64,000 nucleotides of DNA, from the NCBI RefSeq assembly GCF_000485595.1, contig NW_014578129.1, positions 1-64,000 of the forward strand. Reading direction: 5' to 3'. Every line of letters starts with the position of its first letter. Positions within the stretch are counted from its first letter, which is position 1. A program made the position numbers and the translations under genes. The stretch comes from Priapulus caudatus (Eukaryota; Priapulida; Priapulimorpha; Priapulimorphida; Priapulidae). The notes beneath the pieces were generated by a model, which saw only the letters and a program-made list of their open reading frames with translations, had not been told where the DNA came from and searched no databases. Below are positions 56,351-64,000 of the stretch, piece after piece.

Positions 56351-57024
56351 CAGTCCTCGCCAAAAGACAAAATCCTTTACTGGACATTCGGTCCAGTAAA
56401 AAATAGATTTTTACCAGACCGGATGATATGTTACTGGACCAAAAAAATATTGAAACATTAAAACACATTCACATCTCTGTTGCTTTTCCTTTGTGGACAT
56501 ATCTAACAAATATGCTTTCCTGCTCATCACCAGCTATGTCTGTTGACCCGTCCATGATAAAGCTGAAAAAGCTAGCATCGTTTATTTTTTCATCCATTTC
56601 GTGATGCGTACAATCAGCAATGCATTTGATAATGCCAGCTTAATTTGTCATTGATGTAGGTTTCACCTATTTCTAGGTCTTTGGCCTTGTCCAGTTGTGT
56701 GATCCAGGTATAATCAGTGATAGTAATATAAACTTCCCATGATAGTTCACTCACACGTCGCATGTCATCATTTTCTTATCTTTTATCATATAACAGCCAA
56801 TCTCTTTCTATCGCTTTCCCACACCATAGATAAATTTGGTACACGCGTATAGGCAGGGATATTAGGGTTAGGCATAGTGTGTGGTACTGACGTACCCGTA
56901 GCCTCTGCGTAATTAGTTGATGTAATGTTACCTGACACACGGTCTGGTAAAGCCAAATTTCTTGTCGGACCAGTGCAAAAATCACCGGTTTTGTCCGACG
57001 GTCCGACGCTTTTGGCGAGGACTG
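56351..57024. mobile_element. Internally deleted hAT element
   Basis: Ends CAGTCCTCGCCAAAAG and CTTTTGGCGAGGACTG are perfect inverted repeats. The interior minus strand carries hAT transposase remnants: FFSFIMDGSTDIAGDEQESI with VRYVHKGKATEM (56460-56580), and DKAKDLEIGETYINDK (about 56650-56700) in another frame. GGTGTC follows the right end and precedes the left end, but an 8-bp duplication is not exact. It lies immediately upstream of the Harbinger gene. Confidence 0.65.
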
Positions 57025-58181
57025 GGTGTCATAAAATAGTGTAGGTGTGAACAAACACCTTTTGTTACAACATTATAGGCACTGACTGTGCGAAAACACG
57101 CTGTTTATACACGCCACAGACTCCCGCAGTGCAGCTACGACAGCTCTCTGGCTGTCGTAGAGTTATACACAGTGGACGTCAGCGTAGCGCGTTGATGAAT
57201 CGCAACTTAAATCGCTATGTATGCGCGGGCTACGTTGACGTAGGCTAATTGGTTTGATGAATCGCACTTAAGCGGCACGGCATGCCTACGCCCCGCTTAC
57301 GCCAGCCCGCCGTGCTGAGAAGCAATGATAAATCTGGCCCCTGCTCTCCGACTGTTACACGGCGGAGGAACCTGACACCCTTCCATACGAAATGCCTGGT
57401 AGCTTGAAAACAAACTCTGAATTTCGTAAAATTTCGTAAATAAAACAATGTATTACCACATTTGACCTCACCTGTTACATGTTGCAACTATCGCTACACT
57501 TCTTAATTACTATTTACCTCGAAATACACGTTAAAATAAGAGAATTTCAAACAGCTATACTATTTGAACGTTGTGAAACGCCATTCTGGATGTTCTTATG
57601 TCTCTTCTTGTACGCGAAAATTCACGAACTTTCGCTACGTATTATGGGATATCTATGGGAAAATGGCGGTGTTTTTTGAGTTTTATCTTATCAATTTATA
57701 AACAATTACTTGCTGAGACGTAAGTACATGCTCAGTGATAGCGCACATATAATAAATCGAGGCGTGGAAGTACAGCGAAGCTGTAAGAATCATAAAAAGT
57801 TAGATAATTTAACGTTAATTTATAGCAGCGCACGTACTGCCGAACAAAATTCTAATGCGTCGGTTTGTGACCCTCTCGCCACGTAGTGTTAAGCGAGATG
57901 GGAACTTGTGGCTAGTACTGCGGCAACTGTACGCGGGCTATAGTTACTAGAGCTACAGTCTACTATATTGCTAGCTCCAAGAAACGGTCTTTGCTAGGGT
58001 TAGAACCTGTGACAGTGTTACCTATGAACTAGCTCTAGTACTATAGCTCGCATACATTGACTACCGCAGGGCTATAGCACATTGTCAGCTAGAAATAGCA
58101 TCAACACCGGTTCCCAAAATTTCCACGAAAAATCGCTTGACAAAACGCAAAATGATCGGGCTTTTTAACACTTATCTATCA
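57025..58181. other. Non-coding stretch with dispersed repeats
   Basis: Holds an inverted relative of 49940-50050 at about 57880-57990 and GCTAGCTCCAAGAAACGG, whose inverse is at 49100. No gene supported. Confidence 0.45.
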
Positions 58182-58519
58182 ACATGGACATCTCACCTAT
58201 CTTTTTGAACACTTTCCACAACTTTACACCAGGTATTTATGCATTTATTCCTCAAAGTGCCAGCACTACTTCCAAATTCCGTTTGAAATGCTGTGTGTGC
58301 ACGCGTGACGTCACCCAAAATGTATCGGCATCATAGGCAAAGCACATGGCAGCTAGACTGTGGCAGCTATGATGCAGCTACATTTCGGGTGACGTCACGC
58401 GTGCACACACAGCATTTCAAACGGAATTTGGAAGTAGTGCTTAATTTGTGGAATAAAAGGATAAATACCTGGTGTAAAGTTGTGTAAAGTGTTCAAAAAG
58501 ATAGGTGAGATGTCCACGT
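58182..58519. mobile_element. Foldback element 1
   Basis: Arms of about 150 bp (58182-58335 and 58372-58519) are inverted copies with few differences; the segment GAAATGCTGTGTGTGCACGC and the following GTGACGTCAC match exactly. The short loop contains its own GCATCATAG/CTATGATGC inverse. The whole is almost a perfect palindrome of 338 bp. Confidence 0.75.
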
Positions 58520-58580
58520 AGATATATAAGTAGGTATCACAGTGATATTTTTAAAGTGCACGAAATTTTTAAACTTGAGT

Positions 58581-58974
58581 TTGAGAAAGCTATTTGAAAC
58601 AAAAGGCAGCTACTAACCACACTGTCCACGGCTTGCGCTCACGGTGAGGCGCTGTGGCTCGCCGGGAGATTGGATATCGACGCAACACTCGGCGAGCTAA
58701 CCTTTGCTTTGACCTATTTACAGCTGGTATGAACCCCCACCGCAATCAGCAGCAGCTCTGCTGCTCAGCGGCAGCGTGTATAACCGACCGCACAATAGCA
58801 CATCATGAGTTTATCAATAAACAGTAATATTGTTGTTAGACTCCTGCCGTTGCGTCTATGGTTACGTCGATGTCCAATCTCCCTGCGAGCCACAGCACCT
58901 CGCCGTGAGCGCAAGCCATGGGCAGTGTGGTTAGACCGTTAGTAGCTGCCTTTTGTTTCAAATAGCTTTCTCAA
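58581..58974. mobile_element. Foldback element 2
   Basis: Arms of about 118 bp (58581-58698 and 58855-58974): TTGAGAAAGCTATTTGAAAC at the left matches the inverse at the right end; the right arm has an 8-base insertion (near 58935) and several substitutions. The 155-bp interior is non-coding. It begins only about 60 bp after foldback element 1. Confidence 0.7.
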
Positions 58975-59389
58975 CGCATGGATTTTGCTGGCAACAGAAT
59001 TGAAAATCGTGTCGTACGTTTTAGTCTATCTCCGGATTGCGGGTGTATACGAGGAAACGATTTCGCACGATGCTAGGCGAATGTACTGTGTACGATTTGA
59101 GCTCAAGTTGGTTGCGTTACGCGTAGTAAATTAATCGTAGGTATTTTAAGGCTAGTAAATGACGAATTTCCCTTGTTTATTGATGTCACACTCCTTCCCT
59201 ATTATCTACTCCTGATAGTATCCAGGTTGGTTTTTTGGAGGAAATCATTTTCATTTATTTGGTAGATTTATTTTTAGAATTCGACAAAATGATGTTACAG
59301 AGTTGAAATGTTGTTACAAAGTTGAAATTTTTGGAAAAACCCCTGAAGTTTGCTCTCTTAGCAGGGTCTGCCTTGATGCGATCTAAAGT

Positions 59390-59690
59390 AATAATGAACA
59401 AGACCTAAAGAGCAAAGGGCCTGACATCATAATTGTAAACAACAGTTGAAATATTTAGTAGGGTCATACACAAATTTCAACTCCGTAACGAAATCACTAA
59501 AATTCCATTTCCCAGTGAAATGATACTATAGCTACAAATATGTTTTCAACTTTGTGTAATCCTATATAAAGTAATAAAGACCTAAAGAGCAGAGGGCCTG
59601 ACATATTGTAAACAAATATTTGACATTTTAAGCACATATCACAACTTCGTAACAGTATAGCTCAACTCCATAACAAAGTCATTTGTTATT
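59390..59690. repeat. Diverged direct duplication
   Basis: GACCTAAAGAGCAAAGGGCC at about 59402 and its near copy at about 59580 each precede a similar stretch ending AACTCC(G/A)TAAC; period near 180 bp. Neighbouring sequence repeats GTTGAAATTTTT and GTTATGGAGT several times. Confidence 0.4.
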
Positions 59691-61326
59691 GAGTGGAGTG
59701 TTATGGAGTTGAAATTTTTACACAAAATGACCTTCAGCCACTCGGCAGCAAGATCGAATTTGAAATATCCTGTCATATTATTGAGACCCCTGCCCAAGTA
59801 GCATGATAGACATATTTGAAAAGTTGTTCCATGGTTACCATGGATATTAATGAATGTTATGGAGTGGAGTTTAGAAAGTATACCCACCTGATGATGAAAT
59901 AGGATGTGAAAATTCAAAGAAACTGTGAGGAAGTGTCAACACTGAGAGCACATGACATATATGGGTGTTACACAAACTGACTTTTTACATGAGGTACATG
60001 TCTTAGTTCTACTTCCCTTCAATAGGGGGCGACATTTCATTGATTTCATTCACCTGTATTTTCATTTTTTTTTAGAAACTAGTGTATTTAATAGCTCTTT
60101 TTTGCTATATGGATATTGTACTCCTACCAACTTTAAATGAACATATGGTTATAGGAGTGTTTGAATGTAGAAAACTTGAAGAAACTGGGACATTTAATAT
60201 GCTGACATAGATCTCGGACATTCTAAAATGTAGCCAAAAAACATATTTTTCTGCCTAAAACTCAAAAACCGTGTGCAATAAAGTGCTGAAAGTTTATTTC
60301 CAAGTGGAAATACCCCCAATCTACATTTTAATGGATATAATGCTTACTGGAATTCATTAATAAAAAAATGTGAGGCTGGACATAAAAGAATCAAAAAGGT
60401 GCCCTTATTGAGAAAATTACCCATACGAGTATATGAGGCTTATTTATGCTCGCGCCAACGCGAGTTGCAACGCTATGGTATGTTATGTCGTTTCGAGTTT
60501 TTCACGTGCCATTCCAAAGCATGCGCACTGGAAACATGGCGGTTGGCGGTTAGTTGAAATTTCGGTTCGGCTCTTGAAATTTCCACTGTGCACAGCGAAC
60601 TGAGGTATTAGTTTTAATAACAACGCTGGAATACTATAAGGTGAAGGTTATACTTAATACAAAACAAGGCAGAAATGCTTAGATGATTATTTTATTTGAG
60701 ATATACAAAATTGTTCGGCAGTGTTTGTAGGGGTACAAGATTTTCCAATGGATGGAGGTCAGGCTGTATATTGACGTCAGTCACACAGCCTGGTCGGGTT
60801 ACCTATGAACCTGTGTGTACGGTTACTGACACGGGTACGGGTACTGTACGGGTACGGGTGTTGAAGTTAGTCACACAGCCTGGTCGGGCTACTATATTGC
60901 TAGATACAATAAATTATTGTTAAATATGTTATGTAATTATTGAATAATGTAACCCAACAAGAGTAGGGTTACAACGCGAGCCTATTCTTTTCTTTGGAGG
61001 AGCCCCTGAGTAATTCCCTCGGGGCGGTTTTATGGTGCGTTTTTCGAGACTGGAACTTCCAAACGGGGTTTATTCTAACGCAGTGGCTACTCGTCCGAAC
61101 CCGGTCGCGCTGCCTCCAGGCTACCCGTCCGGAACCGGTCGTGTAGCCTCTAGGCTACTCACCTGGACATCCATTTTAAGCGAGATCTCACGATTTAATA
61201 CGTTTATTTGGTTCACTCGTCACTGGGAAATGCCTGCGTTTAGTGTTGTTGCGGGATTCTGTAGTTTTTCTGAATTAGAAGTCGCAATTGAGAGATACGA
61301 GCAAGAATCCTACAGTTGGGCAATTC
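59691..61326. other. Non-coding stretch
   Basis: Contains two copies of GTCACACAGCCTGGTCGGG (60779 and 60871) and GGTACGGG repeats between them. No gene supported. Confidence 0.45.
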
Positions 61327-61735
61327 CACGGTTACTCACGTTACATTTGGAGCAACAACGAGTTATTCAAAGAGCTGTAATTTCTAAATGTGTTCAATGA
61401 ACTTTATTATTTATTTATAGCATTTAGTATACAACATGAGCTACACAAGCATTAAGTAAAGAAATCAGAAAAGAAGTTTGGTTGTGTTTTATACCATTGT
61501 AACCAACAATGTGTCGGTTACTCACGTTACATGATTCGGACATGCATAAAATGACAAGACAGCTAATTTAAGAAATGTCCTCATGTGAGGCATTACAAGA
61601 AAAAACTGTTAATCTTCCGTATAGTTCCCATAGTGGGTCACATATTATTGGTAAAAGAAATGCTCTGGAAATTATAATTTTTATGTAGGAGACATGAAAC
61701 ATGGTTACTCACATTACGGTTACTCACGTTACATT
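61327..61735. repeat. Four dispersed copies of an 18-bp motif downstream of the transposase-like gene
   Basis: CGGTTACTCACGTTACAT at about 61329, 61515 and 61717, plus a one-mismatch copy (ATGGTTACTCACATTACG) at 61701, all in the same orientation. They lie just beyond the 3' end of the minus-strand gene at 61940-63970, where subterminal transposase-binding repeats would be expected. Confidence 0.6.
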
Positions 61736-61939
61736 TTGTCCGTACTCTGAATCATTTATCTCAATTTCTTCTAGCGATAACATGTAATAATCATTCTATT
61801 TTCATACAAAAGACAGAAGTAGTAACACTCTGTTCTCTATAGTCTGTAGCACAAAAGAGCACTTTTGGGATACAAAAAAAAATAGAAATAGAAAAAGCTA
61901 AAATGTTCTCCATCTTCTCATAAGACTTTGTTCTGATTG

Positions 61940-63970
61940 TTACAATCCTTCACAGAATTTGAAGTGGCCACGGTTATTAACAACTTGTGGGGCCTCTAGT
62001 TTTTTCTTCAGCTTCTCTTTGATGTAGAAGATGTTGTCTCGTTGTTTGGGCCATTTCCAGTACTTGCCGGCTTGCTCCATCACATAAACTTGATAATCAT
62101 TTTGATTACCAATGGTCAGCACTTCTCCTGGATACAACTTTTCCTTGTACTCCACTGCATACCAATCTCCTACCCTAACATCAAAGACATCTGACTCAAC
62201 ATTTGCACTAGTGTCACTTGTACTGCTCCTTACTGTGTTGTTGCATGTGTCCTTAGTGAGAACAAAGGCAGAGACCTGATCCTGTACTCCCTCTAGACAA
62301 TGCATGCGGGCGATACCAGGAATCCGCTGGGCATCTTCAAACACTGTCTTGAGATCTAGGCTGCTGTTTCTCTCCTCAAGTTCAGTGTGAAGTAGCTCTG
62401 TCAGAGTAACATTGGACATTTCACCTGCAGCTGCTACAAATGTTGCTGCATCTGAGACAATTGCCTTCCTTGATCTCACTTGTCCCCATACATGGCGTTT
62501 GACTGCTCCTCCTATTCCATCCACAGGACCTTTTCCATGAGATGTTGAAAAGAAGTTCCATCGAATTGTGATGTGATGTTTCTTCTGGAGTGCAAGTATT
62601 GCTGCTGCAATGTATCTGTTTTTGAATTGAGATGCAGGGCCATCAGACCAGATGGAGACAATATTTACAGTTTTTGGAACGCCATCCAGAACCTTATCGA
62701 TGTATGCTACTATGGTGTCCTTAGAATGCACCAAATCATCTGATGCAATGACCTGTGAGCATAGAGAGCCAGTGTGCCATGTTGCTACAGTGAAAAGGCT
62801 TACTTGCCTTTGGTTCCAATAAGCACTCTGGATCTCATCTTGGGAGATGCATGTGTAGTTTTCACTGAAGTCAACTTGTATCAGTGCTTCTGCTGAAGAT
62901 TCATTTCTTCCACGATCTTCGTTGTAAAACGCCTGTTGCCGTTTCACGTAGCAGTGTTCAAGAAACTGCGGTAGTAAACTGGAGATGAATTCAGCAAGCT
63001 CGTCTGTGGTACCGTCTTCAACAGATTTAATTAGCCTGCTGTCTTCAGCACTCTTCCACACATACCATGTAGCTTCTGCTGTTTCATAGGCAAAGTTTTC
63101 TTTAAAGCCAGCACCATCTTTGCAGGAGCTACATTCGTTGAACCAGCAATCTCTTGTTGGCTCTTTGCACAGAAAATGTTCTGGCAAGTCATGCGAATAC
63201 GCAGGGAAGGTCGGTGATGCATCATGTAAAGCATTAACTGCATTTATGAAGTTTTTATGGTATTTGCATAAGCACACATTGTGTGGTAGCTTGCTGCTAA
63301 GTAGCACATGTTTTGGGCCTCAGTTTACTTTTGCCAATCTTACTATCAGGATATTCCTTGGAGAATAGTGCATAAGTTTCCATGATTGATGATGTTAAAA
63401 GTGTCGAACTTGCATTTTCATTTTGTTCCCTTCCTTTGGTCTCACTGTTATAACATCTTTTCTACCTGGTGCTTGGCGACTAATGTCATCTCTTTCATAA
63501 AACTGAAGAATGAGATCTCTTGTTTCTTGGGCTAGACATAGTGATGAGTATCTTTCACGATCGCAAGCTTCTTGTGTAGAGGTTGAAGGAACATCTATGC
63601 TACATTCTGAGTTGTAGAGGTTACGACATACTGCCTTTCTTCTGTTAGGTGTTTGAGGCAGCATACGTCTTGCTCTTGCTGTAGCTTTAGCAAAAGCCTG
63701 AGCGCTCCCGTATGGAGATGGTTTTACCTTTGCTGCTTCAGCCTTTTCTTTCTGGGCCTTTCTCCATGCAGCAACTCTCTTCTTTGTCGATTCCTTCTTT
63801 GCTTCTTTTATTTGCTGCTGTAAAAGCTCAGGAAGATTTCGTTCTTCATTCATTTTTGCCCTAGATTTCCTGACTTCATCTCGATGCTGCTGCTTGTACG
63901 CATCGTATTATCCACTAGCTTTCAGTTTTTCTCCGAAGCGTCATTGTTTCTCTGCATTTGTAAGAGGCAT
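61940..63970 (-). pseudogene. Transposase-like gene with RNase H-type acidic motifs, degenerate
   Basis: The minus-strand ATG at 63970-63968 opens MPLTNAEKQ, followed in the same frame by TGA (63943-63941) and TAA (63910-63908), then a basic N-terminal region (RARRMLPQTPNRRKAVCRN). The frame is lost in a T run at about 63396 and returns at an A run at about 63311; the intervening frame reads METYALFSKEYPDSKIGK. The main 455-residue part has LPHNVCLCKYH, a CWFNECSSCKDG zinc-like motif, VDFSENYTCISQDEIQSAYW, NIVSIWSDGPASQFKNRYI and FSTSHGKGPVDGIGGAVKR. Asp in VDFSENY and WSDGP look like catalytic acids of a DDE/RNase H fold; that is inference. Relatives are dispersed in many invertebrates without known function. 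Confidence 0.6.
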
Positions 63971-64000
63971 TTTTCTGTAAAGACGAAAAATGATATTAAA

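Noticed and set aside
61032-61400. 122-residue frame as a host gene
   Set aside because: Part of it (FCSFSELEVAIERYEQES) vaguely resembles the N-terminal region of some transposon proteins, but it is short, has no second exon and includes one copy of the 18-bp motif as coding; unsupported.

Overview
The window looks like a piece of an invertebrate animal nuclear genome, probably aquatic. It has genes split by GT-AG introns (a nicotinic acetylcholine receptor subunit and a plexin-domain-containing/TEM7 protein), very abundant CA, CT, ATC and TA microsatellites, TTAGGG-type interstitial telomeric repeats, and many eukaryotic mobile elements (Ty3/gypsy, LINE, PIF/Harbinger, hAT, foldback elements). 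Nothing seen is bacterial or viral in layout. The phylum cannot be fixed from the sequence alone.

Layout. 1-1390: minus-strand exons of an alpha-type nicotinic receptor subunit; the intron between the M2 and M3 exons holds partial extra copies of both exon edges. A further 45-bp exon of the same receptor type lies at 11483-11527. 1537-10375 (copy A) and 11793-21538 (copy B) are the same block twice; copy B is full of small indels and both edges fall in tandem repeats, so an assembly artefact or unpurged haplotype is the simplest reading. The block carries CA/CT/GT microsatellites, a GC-rich minisatellite, an array with a roughly 540-bp period, and exon 1 of the plexin-domain gene.

9201-30177: plexin-domain-containing protein on the plus strand. 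I could trace 14 coding exons with consistent phases to a 501-residue type I membrane protein. Its introns hold two hAT-type MITEs and a 29-bp minisatellite. 30178-35507 is non-coding but rich in small inverted-repeat elements, two of them with perfect 9-bp flanking repeats. 35508-42472 is a decayed Ty3/gypsy retrotransposon with a truncated 3' LTR, followed directly by a 5'-truncated LINE with a perfect 17-bp target duplication. 43098-46095 is a broken copy of a multicopy invertebrate protein family with a 626-base N gap. 46096-55235 has no gene I can support, only interstitial telomeric repeats and inverted repeats. 55236-56219 is a frameshifted HARBI1-like transposase, 56351-57024 an internally deleted hAT element, 58182-58974 two large foldback elements, and 61940-63970 a degenerate transposase-like gene with four dispersed copies of one 18-bp motif beyond its 3' end.

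Only the receptor and the plexin-domain protein look like host genes. They lie head to head, with exon 1 of the latter between receptor exons as assembled. Everything else is mobile-element or repeat-derived.
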